DNA of 33,576 nt from Vulcanimicrobiota bacterium (GCA_028287565.1 JAQBPK010000213.1:1-33576), one strand, 5' to 3'; positions 1-7,853 are shown, counted from the stretch's first letter. Notes: generated from the sequence alone by a model not told the origin. Numbers and translations are program-made.

Positions 1-290
1 TCGTCGCGGCGCAGCTCGAAGGCGCGATCAACTACGGCATCGCGATGGCGATGACGGCGAAGATCACGTTCACCGACGGCAAGGTCGACCAGAACAACTT
101 CTACGACTACACGGTGCTGCGCATGAAAGACGCGCCGAAGATTGAGAGCTACGTGGTGAAAAGCACCGAGAAGCCGACGGGCATCGGCGAGCTCGGCACC
201 CCGCCGATCGCCCCCGCGATCGGCAACGCGATCTTCAAAGCAACGGGCAAACGCGTGCGCCAGCTCCCGTTCAGCGACAACCTGGCGTAG
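1..290 (+). CDS. Molybdenum hydroxylase large subunit, IorB type (C-terminal fragment)
   Basis: Only the last 95 or so residues are in the window; the frame is open from base 3 and ends at TAG 288-290. The visible part matches the C-terminus of isoquinoline 1-oxidoreductase beta subunit (IorB)-type members of the xanthine dehydrogenase family, which carry the molybdopterin-cytosine-dinucleotide cofactor and hydroxylate N-heterocycles or oxidise aldehydes. The diagnostic stretch is the [19 protein letters not shown] segment, whose conserved Glu is the active-site base in this family, followed by the usual [11 protein letters not shown] ending. It differs in detail from the second large subunit at 2976-5246, so these are two separate enzymes. 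Substrate is not readable. Its partner small subunit would lie to the left, outside the window. Confidence 0.88.
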   Translation, partial: VAAQLEGAINYGIAMAMTAKITFTDGKVDQNNFYDYTVLRMKDAPKIESYVVKSTEKPTGIGELGTPPIAPAIGNAIFKATGKRVRQLPFSDNLA

Positions 291-293
291 CGG

Positions 294-881
294 CTACCGC
301 GAGGAGCGCGCGCTCACCGCGCGCGCTTCGGCGGCTTCCCAGGCTCCGGGTGTGTCGACGTCCGTGACGTAGGCGTCGTCGCATTCCTCGATCGGTTCGA
401 TGCGCAGCGCGCAGTCGCGGCGCACGCGCGAAGGCGGTTCGTCATCGCGCAACCGCGCGATGCGCGTGCGGGCCTTCGGGGACCAGAGCACGGGGTGACC
501 GGGAGTACCCACGACCACGGGCCAGGCGAGGTCAGCCTCGTTGGAAACGCGCTTTACAAACGCGGTCACGAGCGACGCATCAAGGAACGGCACGTCACAT
601 GGCAGCACGGTAAGGAACACGTCGCTGGGAATTGCCGCGTGCGCGATCGCAAGTGTCTGGCTAGGGCCCGCCGTCGGCTCGGTCACAACAAGGCGCACGA
701 ATGGCAAATCGGACAGCACTTCTGCGACGGCCGGCGTTGTGATGAGCAGCGGCTCAAGCTCCCGCAGGCCGAGCACAACTCGGCGCCCGAGCGGGACACC
801 GTCAAACGGCGCGGTAAGCTTGTTGAACCCCATACGCTCAGAACGGCCGCCAGCCAGGATGACCGTTCTCGTGCGCTTCAT
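294..881 (-). CDS. mocA: MocA/MobA-like molybdenum cofactor nucleotidyltransferase
   Basis: A 195-aa protein starting at ATG 881; the frame is open further upstream, but the family begins just before the nucleotide-binding motif, which starts here at residue 8 ([13 protein letters not shown]). Further family features are PCDVPF, the segment GHPVLW followed by [10 protein letters not shown], and the C-terminal [10 protein letters not shown]. Proteins of this type add CMP (MocA) or GMP (MobA) to molybdopterin. MocA is more likely, since xanthine dehydrogenase-family enzymes use the cytosine dinucleotide form and genes for two such enzymes flank it. It converges on the IorB-type gene with a 3-bp gap. 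GC is slightly lower than in the pao operon. Family assignment is firm; MocA versus MobA is inferred from context. Confidence 0.8.
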   Translation of the reverse strand: MKRTRTVILAGGRSERMGFNKLTAPFDGVPLGRRVVLGLRELEPLLITTPAVAEVLSDLPFVRLVVTEPTAGPSQTLAIAHAAIPSDVFLTVLPCDVPFLDASLVTAFVKRVSNEADLAWPVVVGTPGHPVLWSPKARTRIARLRDDEPPSRVRRDCALRIEPIEECDDAYVTDVDTPGAWEAAEARAVSARSSR

Positions 882-1014
882 TTCCACGGCCGATACTTCT
901 TCGAAACATGCTGGCAATCTGCTTGCGCTATAAGAAACGGAGTTTAGGCCGAATGGTCGTACTACGAACCGGGACACCCCCTTTGCCGAGGCGAAGATCA
1001 CGCAGAAGGCGACG

Positions 1015-1767
1015 ATGTCTGATACGACGGGAATTGAATGGACGAACTCTACCTGGAATCCAACTTCTGGTTGTGAACGAGTATCACCAGGTTGTGATAA
1101 TTGCTATGCCCTTCGCTTCGCAGAGCGCTTCCGTGGCGTAAGAGGACACTACTTCGAAAATGGATTTGATGTCCAGCTACGCCCTAACATGCTCGCCAAA
1201 CCAAGAGGCTGGAAAATACCGCGACTCATATTTGTCGACTCAATGAGCGACCTTCTACATCGTGACATTCCGGACTGGTACATCGATAAAGTATTCGATG
1301 TTATGGAGGACGTCAATCATCACATCTATCAACTACTCACTAAGCGGCCGGAACGCTTACGGCGGTATATCGCGAAGCGATACGCAACGCGGGCTGTTCC
1401 GGACAATATCTGGATCGGCACAAGCGTGGAGGATAATTCTTCAGCATGGCGCGCTGACATGCTCCGGTCTTTAAACTCTGCGGTTCGGTTTTTATCGATT
1501 GAGCCGATGCTCGGTCCGGTTGATAGGGTCTCTCTGACGAACATTGACTGGGTCATTGTCGGTGGAGAATCCGGTCCCGTCCGGCGCGCCATGGAACTCG
1601 CTTGGGTTCGAGATATTCGCGACCGCTGTACCCGCAGTAACATACCCTTCTTTTTTAAACAATGGCACAAAGCGGGTACTGGACGAATGCTTGATGACGA
1701 AACCTGGGATCAAATGCCCGCTATCCCGTTTGCCCAATCGGAAATCGACCTCCAGCGACTCAGCTGA
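1015..1767 (+). CDS. DUF5131 (phage Gp37/Gp68) family protein, three-Cys motif
   Basis: A 250-aa protein. Residues 7-32 contain IEWTNSTWNP followed by Cys20, Cys27 and Cys30 (C-x6-C-x2-C), the hallmark of the Gp37/Gp68 family (DUF5131), which has been compared to radical SAM enzymes. Other conserved blocks are DSMSDLLH, LLTKRPERL, IWIGTSVED, FLSIEPMLGP, WVIVGGESG and FFKQWHKAG. A cofactor such as an iron-sulfur cluster is plausible from the cysteines but not shown. The next gene encodes TcmP, named as the partner of this three-Cys protein, with 35 bp between them, so they are probably co-transcribed. One line sampled (1201-1260) has 28 G/C of 60, against 41 of 60 at 3781-3840, which points to horizontal acquisition. 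The biochemical role is unknown to me. Confidence 0.88.
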   Translation: MSDTTGIEWTNSTWNPTSGCERVSPGCDNCYALRFAERFRGVRGHYFENGFDVQLRPNMLAKPRGWKIPRLIFVDSMSDLLHRDIPDWYIDKVFDVMEDVNHHIYQLLTKRPERLRRYIAKRYATRAVPDNIWIGTSVEDNSSAWRADMLRSLNSAVRFLSIEPMLGPVDRVSLTNIDWVIVGGESGPVRRAMELAWVRDIRDRCTRSNIPFFFKQWHKAGTGRMLDDETWDQMPAIPFAQSEIDLQRLS

Positions 1768-1802
1768 GAGCCACGAAGCGCGTTCGAATGCCGATGGATT
1801 AA

Positions 1803-2930
1803 ATGGCAAAATCTCCAAAGCTGTGGCCGCTCGATCCGCATACGGCTGCCAAACACGAGATACTACGCCGATATCTTGACCGCTGGATTCCGATCATGGC
1901 ACGCTGGAACCCGCGAATCGCGTTTGTCGATTGCTTCGCCGGTCCTGGTGAATACGCGGGCCGTGAATTTGGATCACCAATCTTAGTTCTGGATATTGCA
2001 CGAAAATTTGTCGACCGAGGGCTTCTCAGTCCGACCGCATTTACTCTTGCGGCAATTGAATTCAAGAAGCGCTCCTTTGAAAATCTCATTGATCGTTATA
2101 ACTCATATTTGCAAATTCACCCGCAGATGAGTGGGATCGACAATTATTTTCGACACGGTACGTACGAAGAAATGATCGGACACGTGCAGCGCCATCTAAA
2201 TGAACTCGGTGGCGGCAAAGTCGCATCCTTCTATTTCATCGACCCGTTCGGGGTAAGCCAAACCCCGTATTCTCTGCTTTCAAATTTATTGGCGCCTGAT
2301 AAGGCAGAAGTTCTCTTTAACCTCATGTACGAAGAGGTCAATCGATTCATGGAGGCGCCTGAATTTGAAGCACCGTTGGATACCATGTTTGGAGAATCGC
2401 ATTGGCGCGCGCTTCGGGAACTATCCGGAGCGGAACGGAAATCACAAACCGTCCAATACTTCAAGTCTCGCTTAATTAACGCTGGTGCAAAGCATATAGT
2501 CGTATTTGAGATGCGAAACGACCATAACGCTACTGATTACTTCCTATTCTTCGCGACGAAGAGCATGCGCGGCCTAGAAGTGATGAAGGAGGCCATGTGG
2601 CAAGTCGACCCATCGGGCGCTTTTACGTTTAGTGATTATACACACTCGCTTGGACCCATGCTCATCACGCCGCAGCCCAACTACGCGCATCTGCAAGACC
2701 AACTCCTTCATCGTTTCCGCGGCCACCGATCAGTACCAATGAAAGAAATTCGCGACTTCGTTCTGGCTGAGACGTCATTCCTGCGATTCCGAAATGAAGC
2801 GCTCAAGCCCATGATTGCTCGCGGTGACTGTTATGTCGAACGCACATCTCAGCACCCGTCAGCTCGACTTGACGCTGATGCTGAGATTACATTTCTATCA
2901 AAGCCGGGAACTTCGATCACCCTGTTCTAG
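1803..2930 (+). CDS. tcmP: Three-Cys-motif partner protein TcmP
   Basis: A 375-aa protein of the TcmP family, found beside DUF5131 proteins. The N-terminus has the family's KHEILRRYLDRW segment. Residues 41-51 (FVDCFAGPGEY) resemble motif I of SAM-dependent methyltransferases, an acidic residue follows at AAIEF (83-87), and FIDPFG (145-150) sits where motif IV would be. A Rossmann methyltransferase-like fold is therefore inferred, but no activity can be assigned. Residues about 310-345 could form a winged helix (VPMKEIRDFVLAETSFLRF and following). It lies 35 bp after the DUF5131 gene in the same low-GC block, and a high-GC operon begins 45 bp beyond its stop. The start at 1803 has only a weak ribosome-binding site (GGA about 7 bases upstream). 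Confidence 0.87.
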   Translation: MAKSPKLWPLDPHTAAKHEILRRYLDRWIPIMARWNPRIAFVDCFAGPGEYAGREFGSPILVLDIARKFVDRGLLSPTAFTLAAIEFKKRSFENLIDRYNSYLQIHPQMSGIDNYFRHGTYEEMIGHVQRHLNELGGGKVASFYFIDPFGVSQTPYSLLSNLLAPDKAEVLFNLMYEEVNRFMEAPEFEAPLDTMFGESHWRALRELSGAERKSQTVQYFKSRLINAGAKHIVVFEMRNDHNATDYFLFFATKSMRGLEVMKEAMWQVDPSGAFTFSDYTHSLGPMLITPQPNYAHLQDQLLHRFRGHRSVPMKEIRDFVLAETSFLRFRNEALKPMIARGDCYVERTSQHPSARLDADAEITFLSKPGTSITLF

Positions 2931-2975
2931 TCGGTATCTCAAAAGGCGCCCCGATTGAACGATTCGCGTGGGTGG

Positions 2976-5246
2976 TCACTTCCGCCACGCGGCCTGCGCG
3001 GCCCCGCCGAGCAGCTTTTCCGGTACGATCGGCAGGTCGCGCACGCGCACGCCCGTCGCGTGGTAGACCGCGTTCGCAATCGCCGCGGCGACGCCGGTGA
3101 TCCCGATCTCGCCCATCCCGCGCGCGCCCAGCGCGGTGAACTTCAAATCGGGCTCTTCCACGAACAGCACGTCGATCGCCGGAACGTCCGCGTTGACCGG
3201 GACGTGGTAGTCGGCGAGATTGTTCGTGACGACCGCGCCGTAGCGGTCGTCGCGCACCGTCTCCTCCAGCAGCGCCATCCCGATCCCCCACACGATCCCG
3301 CCGATCATCTGCGAGCGCGCGGTCTTCGCGTTGAGCACGCGGCCGCAGTCGAACACGCCGAGCGCGCGCGACACGCGCAGCCGCGCGAGCTCTTCATCGT
3401 AGCGCACTTCCACGAACTGCGCGCCGAACGAGTGGAACGAGTACTCTTCCTGCTCTTTGCCCGGTTCCGCGACGCCGAGCGCTTCGAGCGCGCCCGAACC
3501 GCCGAGCCGCACGACATCGGCGTAGGCGATCGCGCGCGCCGGATCGTCCTTCGCGCGCAGGATTCCGTCGACGACGTGGACCTCGTCCGCGCGCAGACCG
3601 TGCAGCGGCGACGCGCCGGCCGACGTCGCGATCGAGATCACTTCGCGGCGGATGCGCTCGGCAGCGGCGTGCACCGCGGGACCGATGCTGGCGCTGCTCA
3701 TCGAGCCGCCCGCGACCGGCGCGAGTGGAAACGCGGAGTCGCCGATGCGGACCCGGATCGCGCGCGGGTCGGCACCGAGCGCGTCGGCGGCGATCTGTGC
3801 GAGGATCGTGTACATCCCGGTGCCGAGATCGTGCGTCGCGCTTGCCACGTCGATCGTTCCGGCGGCGTCGATCGTCACGCGGGCTTCGCCGCGCGAGCGC
3901 ATCGCCGGATACGTCGCAGCCGCGACGCCCCAGCCGATCAGCTCGCCGCCGTCGCGCATCGAGCGCGGCGCGTGCGTGCGCGCGCTCCAGTCGAACGCTT
4001 CCGCGCCGCGCTCGTAGCACGCGAGCAGGTTCCGCGACGAGAACGGCAGCCCCGACTCGCCGTCGGTCTCCGTCTCGTTGCGCCGCAGCACCTCGAGCGG
4101 GTCGAGCCCGCACGCGTACGCCAGCTCGTCCATCGCGCAGCCCAGCGCATACGTCCCCGGCGTCTCGCCCGGCGCGCGCATCGCGGTCGTCGACGGGATG
4201 TCGAGCTTCGCGACGCGGTGCGACACCGACAGCGCCGGTACGGCGAACAGCATGGGTGTCACGACACCAGCCGGCTCGAAGAACGCGCCGACGCGCGCGG
4301 ACTCGCCCTGCACGTCGTGCAGCACCGCGCGCAGCGTTCCGTCGCGCGACGCGCCCAGCCGCAGCCGCTGGCGCGTGGAGCTGCGGTGGCCGACCGACGT
4401 GAACATCTGCTCGCGGCTCAGCACGAGCTTCACCGCGCGGCCCGTCACTTTCGCCGCCATCGCGGCCAGCGTCTGGTGCGCCCAGAAGAAGCCCTTGCAG
4501 CCGAAGCCGCCGCCGATGTACGGCGCGAGCACGCGCACCTGCGTCTCGTCGACCGAGAACGCCTTGGCATATGCGGCGCGCGAACCGAGCACCCACTGCG
4601 ACGCGTCGTGCACGATCAGCTCGCCGTCGCGCCACTGCGCCACCGTCGCCGAGGGCTCGAGCGGGTTGTGGTTCTCGACCGGCGTGCTGTACGTCGCGTC
4701 GACGGTGATCTCGCTCGCGGCGAACGCAGCTTCAGGATCGGCGCGCCGCACCTGCATCGCGTTGCCGAAGAAATTGTCCGGCAGCTCGGTCTCGTGCGCG
4801 CCCTCGAGCGTCGCCTGGAACGGGCCCGGCGCGTACGTGATGCGCAGCAGCACCGCGCCCTCGCGGGCGGCTTCGAACGTCTCCGCGATCACGAGCGCGA
4901 CGTGCTGGCCGTCGTAGTGAATCTCGTCGGACTGCAGCGGCGCGAGCTGCTCGGCGAACGGCACCGTGAAGTCGAACGGGAAGGCCGGGATCTTGGGCGC
5001 GTTACGGTACGTGAGCACCTCGACGACGCCGGACACGGCGCGCGTCGCGGTCTCGTCGATCTCCGCGATGCGGCCGCCGGCGACCGTCGACTGCACGATC
5101 ACGGCGTACAGCACGTCGCCGACCGGCGCGTCGGCGGCGTAGCGCGCCGCGCCGGTGACCTTTGCGTGCCCGTCGATGCGGTCCAGCGGGCGGCCGACGT
5201 GCGTGACCGGCGCTGCGGTCGCCGGGCGCTCGATCGTCGTGCTCAT
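2976..5246 (-). CDS. paoC: Aldehyde oxidoreductase molybdenum-binding subunit (PaoC/YagR type)
   Basis: A 756-aa catalytic subunit of a xanthine dehydrogenase-family enzyme. The start at ATG 5246 is supported by GGAGGT 6-7 bases upstream and by an ATGA overlap with the stop of the FAD subunit. Family landmarks include DRIDGHAKVTGAARYAAD near the N-terminus, PYIGGGFGCKGF (molybdopterin-binding glycine-rich loop), AMRAPGETPGTYALG, and the C-terminal GARGMGEIGITGVAAAIANA with the catalytic Glu, as in E. coli YagR/PaoC. The enzyme would oxidise aldehydes to acids, passing electrons through two [2Fe-2S] clusters and FAD. It is the last gene of the minus-strand operon small subunit - FAD subunit - Mo subunit. 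The true substrate is not determinable. Confidence 0.9.
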   Translation of the reverse strand: MSTTIERPATAAPVTHVGRPLDRIDGHAKVTGAARYAADAPVGDVLYAVIVQSTVAGGRIAEIDETATRAVSGVVEVLTYRNAPKIPAFPFDFTVPFAEQLAPLQSDEIHYDGQHVALVIAETFEAAREGAVLLRITYAPGPFQATLEGAHETELPDNFFGNAMQVRRADPEAAFAASEITVDATYSTPVENHNPLEPSATVAQWRDGELIVHDASQWVLGSRAAYAKAFSVDETQVRVLAPYIGGGFGCKGFFWAHQTLAAMAAKVTGRAVKLVLSREQMFTSVGHRSSTRQRLRLGASRDGTLRAVLHDVQGESARVGAFFEPAGVVTPMLFAVPALSVSHRVAKLDIPSTTAMRAPGETPGTYALGCAMDELAYACGLDPLEVLRRNETETDGESGLPFSSRNLLACYERGAEAFDWSARTHAPRSMRDGGELIGWGVAAATYPAMRSRGEARVTIDAAGTIDVASATHDLGTGMYTILAQIAADALGADPRAIRVRIGDSAFPLAPVAGGSMSSASIGPAVHAAAERIRREVISIATSAGASPLHGLRADEVHVVDGILRAKDDPARAIAYADVVRLGGSGALEALGVAEPGKEQEEYSFHSFGAQFVEVRYDEELARLRVSRALGVFDCGRVLNAKTARSQMIGGIVWGIGMALLEETVRDDRYGAVVTNNLADYHVPVNADVPAIDVLFVEEPDLKFTALGARGMGEIGITGVAAAIANAVYHATGVRVRDLPIVPEKLLGGAAQAAWRK

Positions 5247-6229
5247 GCCGCACCTCCGCACACCGTGCGAAGCGCGCGCACGATCGCGCGCTTCGCGAGC
5301 TCGACCTTGTACCCGTTGTGCGCGCGCGTTCGCGCGCCGGACAGCGCGACGTCCGCCGCATGCCGGAACGCGCTGTCGTCCGGCGGGGCGCCCGCGAGCG
5401 CGGCTTCCGCGTCGACCGCGCGCCACGGCACCGTCGCGACACCGCCCAGCGCGATCCGCGCCTGCGCGATCCGGCCGCCGTCGAGCTCCACCGCGCACGC
5501 GACGGACGCCAGCGCGAACTCGTACGACGCGCGGTCGCGCACCTTCAGATAGTGGGAGCGCGCGTGCAGCGGCTCCACGCGCAGCTCGATCGCGGTGATC
5601 AGCTCGCCGGGCGCGAGCGACGTCTCGTGCTGCGGCTCGTCACCGGGCAGCAGATACAGGTCCTCGAGCGCGATCGTCCGTTCGCCGGCGTCGCCCTCGA
5701 TCACGACATGCGCCGACAACGCGGCGAGCGCGACCGGCAAGTCGCCGGGAAACGTCGCGATGCACGCGTCGCTCGTGCCTAGGATGGCGTGACCGCGGTT
5801 GAAGCCGTCGAGCGCGTCGCAGCCGCTGCCCGGCTCGCGCTTGTTGCAGCGCCAGCGCGTTTCGCGAAAGTACGTGCAGCGCGTGCGCTGCAGCAGGTTG
5901 CCGCCGATCGTCGCGCTGTTGCGGATCTGTCCCGACGCACCGCTCAGCAGCGCTTCAGACACGGCCGGGAACGCTTGCGCGACCGTCGCGTCGTACGCGA
6001 CGTCGCTGTTGCGCGCCAGCGCCCCGATCCGCACGACGTCGCCGCGCCGCTCGATCGCGGTGAGCGGCAAGCGCGAGATGTCGACGACGCGCTGCGGGCG
6101 TTCGACGTCGGCCTTCATCAAGTCGACCAGCGTCGTGCCGCCGGCGTAGAACCGCGCGGCGCCGACCTCGCGCGCGAGCGCGCGCGCCGCAGCGGACGAA
6201 TCGGCGACGACGTACTCGAACGCGCGCAT
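5243..6229 (-). CDS. paoB: Aldehyde oxidoreductase FAD-binding subunit with [4Fe-4S] motif (PaoB/YagS type)
   Basis: A 328-aa FAD-binding subunit. FAD-contacting motifs are FYAGGTTLVDLMK (residues 27-39) and the NSATIGGNL loop (104-112). Cysteines at 118, 128, 137 and 156 lie in an insertion with RCTYFR, CNKREPGSGC and GTSDACIATFPGD, which closely matches E. coli YagS/PaoB, where this insertion binds an extra [4Fe-4S] cluster. That assigns the operon to the PaoABC type rather than plain xanthine or CO dehydrogenase. Start ATG 6229 overlaps the stop of the small-subunit gene by one base (TGATG), and its own stop overlaps the Mo-subunit start by four bases (ATGA), so the three genes are translationally coupled. 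Confidence 0.9.
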   Translation of the reverse strand: MRAFEYVVADSSAAARALAREVGAARFYAGGTTLVDLMKADVERPQRVVDISRLPLTAIERRGDVVRIGALARNSDVAYDATVAQAFPAVSEALLSGASGQIRNSATIGGNLLQRTRCTYFRETRWRCNKREPGSGCDALDGFNRGHAILGTSDACIATFPGDLPVALAALSAHVVIEGDAGERTIALEDLYLLPGDEPQHETSLAPGELITAIELRVEPLHARSHYLKVRDRASYEFALASVACAVELDGGRIAQARIALGGVATVPWRAVDAEAALAGAPPDDSAFRHAADVALSGARTRAHNGYKVELAKRAIVRALRTVCGGAA

Positions 6230-6729
6230 CAGCCGGCTCCTTGCACCGCGGCGATCGCCGCGACGATGTTCGGGTACGCGCCGCAGCGGCACAGGTTGCC
6301 GCTCATCGCCTCGCTGATCTCGGCGTCGCTGTGCGCGCGGCCCTCCGCGATCACGGCGACCGCCGACAGAATCTGCCCGGAAGTGCAGAAGCCGCACTGG
6401 AACGCGTCGTGCTCGACGAATGCGGCCTGCACGGCGTGCAGCTCGCCACCGTTCGCGAGCCCCTCGATCGTCGTGATCTCATCACCCGCGTGCACCAGCG
6501 CCAGCGCGAGGCACGAGAGCGTCCGGCGTCCGTTCACGAGCACCGTGCACGCGCCGCACTGGCCGCGGTCGCAGCCCTTCTTCGTCCCGGTCAGGCCGGC
6601 TCGCTCGCGCAGCAGGTCGAGCAGCGTGACGTTCGGCTCGACGACGAACGTCGCGTCACGGCCGTTGAGCCGCAGCGTCAGGGGAGCGGAGGAGCGCGGC
6701 GGCACGGCCGGCCGTTCGGTGGTTCGCAC
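6229..6729 (-). CDS. paoA: Aldehyde oxidoreductase [2Fe-2S] subunit (PaoA/YagT type)
   Basis: A 166-aa two-cluster ferredoxin-like subunit. Plant-type [2Fe-2S] cysteines are Cys53, 58, 61 and 73 (KGCDRGQCGACTV then SC); the second, C-terminal cluster uses Cys112, 115, 147 and 149 (QCGFC and LCRCG). The frame stays open far upstream, so the start was chosen at GTG 6729 because GAGGTG lies six bases before it; an in-frame GTG four codons earlier lacks a spaced ribosome-binding site. No twin-arginine signal peptide is seen from this start, unlike E. coli PaoA, so a cytoplasmic enzyme is inferred. It is the first gene of the operon; rplU begins 100 bp away on the opposite strand. Confidence 0.88.
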   Translation of the reverse strand: MRTTERPAVPPRSSAPLTLRLNGRDATFVVEPNVTLLDLLRERAGLTGTKKGCDRGQCGACTVLVNGRRTLSCLALALVHAGDEITTIEGLANGGELHAVQAAFVEHDAFQCGFCTSGQILSAVAVIAEGRAHSDAEISEAMSGNLCRCGAYPNIVAAIAAVQGAG

Positions 6730-6790
6730 GATCTTCACCTCGGGGACGCGGAGCAAGGGGCCTACGGTCTGTGAGACACGACCTCCCGCG

Positions 6791-6818
6791 TTGACGATCC
6801 ACCCGGGCGCGTGATAAG
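6791..6818 (+). promoter_or_regulatory. Possible rplU promoter
   Basis: TTGACG at 6791-6796 and GATAAG at 6813-6818 are separated by 16 bases. Transcription would start only a few bases before the rplU ATG at 6830, giving a very short or leaderless 5' end, so the assignment is tentative. Confidence 0.3.
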
Positions 6819-6829
6819 GTTCCCAGGTT

Positions 6830-7144
6830 ATGTACGCGATCGTTGAGACCGGCGGCAAGCAGTTCCGCGTGTCCGAAGGCGACGTCATCCGCACCGATCT
6901 CATCGAGACCGAAGTCGGCTCGTCCGTCACCTTCGACCGAATCGTCCTGGCCGCCGAGGGAGACGACGTCTCGATCGGCACCCCGCTCGTGAGCGGCGCG
7001 ACGGTGTCCGGCACGGTGCTTCGCCAGGCCCAAGACAAGAAGATCCTCGTGTTCCGGTACAAGTCCAAGAAGCGCGTCCGCAAGCTGAACGGCCACCGCC
7101 AGCGGTTCGCGGAAGTCCGGATCGACAAGATCTCGCTCGCCTGA
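6830..7144 (+). CDS. rplU: 50S ribosomal protein L21
   Basis: A 104-aa protein of the usual bL21 length. It begins MYAIVETGGKQFRVSEGD and carries the conserved KILVFRYKSKKRVRKLNGHR segment followed by VRIDKI near the C-terminus. bL21 binds 23S rRNA in the large subunit. The ATG at 6830 has AAGG about ten bases upstream. Next comes the Prp protease gene after 8 bp, as in the classical rplU-prp-rpmA block, but rpmA (L27) does not follow here. The paoABC operon starts divergently 100 bp away. Confidence 0.98.
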   Translation: MYAIVETGGKQFRVSEGDVIRTDLIETEVGSSVTFDRIVLAAEGDDVSIGTPLVSGATVSGTVLRQAQDKKILVFRYKSKKRVRKLNGHRQRFAEVRIDKISLA

Positions 7145-7152
7145 GCACTCCA

Positions 7153-7485
7153 GTGCTCGAGGTTCGCTTCCGCAGAGACAGCCGCGACCGGCTGTCTTCT
7201 GTTTTTTCCAGCGGCCACGCCGAGCAGGGAGAGCCGGGCGAGGACGTTGCCTGCGCGGCCGTCTCGGCGCTCCTCCAGGCCGCGTGGGCGGGCCTGACCG
7301 ACGTCGCGCACGTACAGGTGACGGGCCACCGGCGCAGCGGCGACCTGCTGATGCGCTGGCCGCAGGACGCGCGCGACCGCCAGGACGTCCACGCGATCGT
7401 CGCTACGGCCGAGCTCGCGATCGAGCAGATCGCCAAGCAGTACCGCGGCGCGATCCGCTACGTTCGCGAACCCGAGCGCGAATGA
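7153..7485 (+). CDS. prp: Ribosomal-processing cysteine protease Prp
   Basis: A 110-aa protein from GTG 7153. It has the Prp (YsxB) signature: GHA with His22, then GEDVACAAVSALLQ with Cys34, the catalytic His/Cys pair in the same positions as in characterised Prp enzymes. Prp removes a short N-terminal extension from ribosomal protein L27 in bacteria whose L27 carries one. It lies 8 bp after rplU, the conserved position. Unusually, rpmA, the substrate gene, is not downstream; a small membrane-protein gene follows. The intact active site suggests that L27 with a cleavable extension is encoded elsewhere. No strong ribosome-binding site precedes the GTG, so translation may depend on rplU. Confidence 0.9.
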   Translation: MLEVRFRRDSRDRLSSVFSSGHAEQGEPGEDVACAAVSALLQAAWAGLTDVAHVQVTGHRRSGDLLMRWPQDARDRQDVHAIVATAELAIEQIAKQYRGAIRYVREPERE

Positions 7486-7548
7486 TTTTGCGCGCGGGTA
7501 ACCGGGCGGGGAGATTCGGGGTACACCGGCGTCGAAAGGAAATGCACG

Positions 7549-7791
7549 ATGCATAGCGACCCGACCACACCCCTGAACGGCGAGATCCAGAGCGATGCCG
7601 GCAAGACGAACGGCGCGGACACCGACGCGGGCCGCACCGTCCTCGTGGGCGTCCTCGGTGGGATCATCTCGGCGGCCGGCTACCTGGTGTACCAGCGCCT
7701 CCCGGACGAGCAGAAGGAACGACTCCACCGCCAGGTCCGCGGCGTCCTGGAACAGCGGATCAACGAGCTCCGCAGCAACTTCAACCTGTAG
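7549..7791 (+). CDS. Small membrane protein of unknown function
   Basis: An 80-aa protein I do not recognise. The ATG at 7549 is preferred to one at 7542 because AAAGGA (7535-7540) is eight bases upstream of it. A hydrophilic N-terminus of about 28 residues precedes one transmembrane segment at about 28-48 (TVLVGVLGGIISAAGYLVYQ), followed by a charged amphipathic tail that could be a short coiled coil. It occupies the place where rpmA would normally follow prp. A strong hairpin at 7815-7853 probably ends its transcript. Confidence 0.7.
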   Translation: MHSDPTTPLNGEIQSDAGKTNGADTDAGRTVLVGVLGGIISAAGYLVYQRLPDEQKERLHRQVRGVLEQRINELRSNFNL

Positions 7792-7814
7792 CCGCCGTTC
7801 GTAGCTGAGATCGC

Positions 7815-7853
7815 GAAAGGGCGGGCACCGCACAGCGTGTGCCCAGCCCTTTC
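7815..7853 (+). terminator. Strong hairpin spanning the transglycosylase start codon
   Basis: Left arm 7815-7828 (GAAAGGGCGGGCAC) pairs with right arm 7839-7853 (GTGCCCAGCCCTTTC), with a single bulged A and a 10-base loop. Only a weak T-rich run follows (CTTGTCT). It may terminate the upstream small gene. Its right arm also contains the proposed GTG start (7839) of the next gene, so it could instead or also control translation. Confidence 0.55.

Noticed and set aside
900-2980. Direct repeats or attachment sites flanking the DUF5131-TcmP cassette
   Set aside because: Comparing both borders by eye gave no convincing repeat of useful length, and no integrase is present.
2955-5552. Very long open frame (865 codons) on the plus strand opposite paoC
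   Set aside because: It is the antisense shadow of a high-GC gene: Arg/Ala/Val-rich with no recognisable motif, whereas the minus strand encodes a clear molybdenum hydroxylase.
7498-7503. Single GTAACC near the 80-aa membrane protein gene
   Set aside because: No second half-site 11 bp away, so it does not fit the operator pattern seen in the 17.8-22.6 kb cluster. The same holds for a lone GTAACC near 11060.
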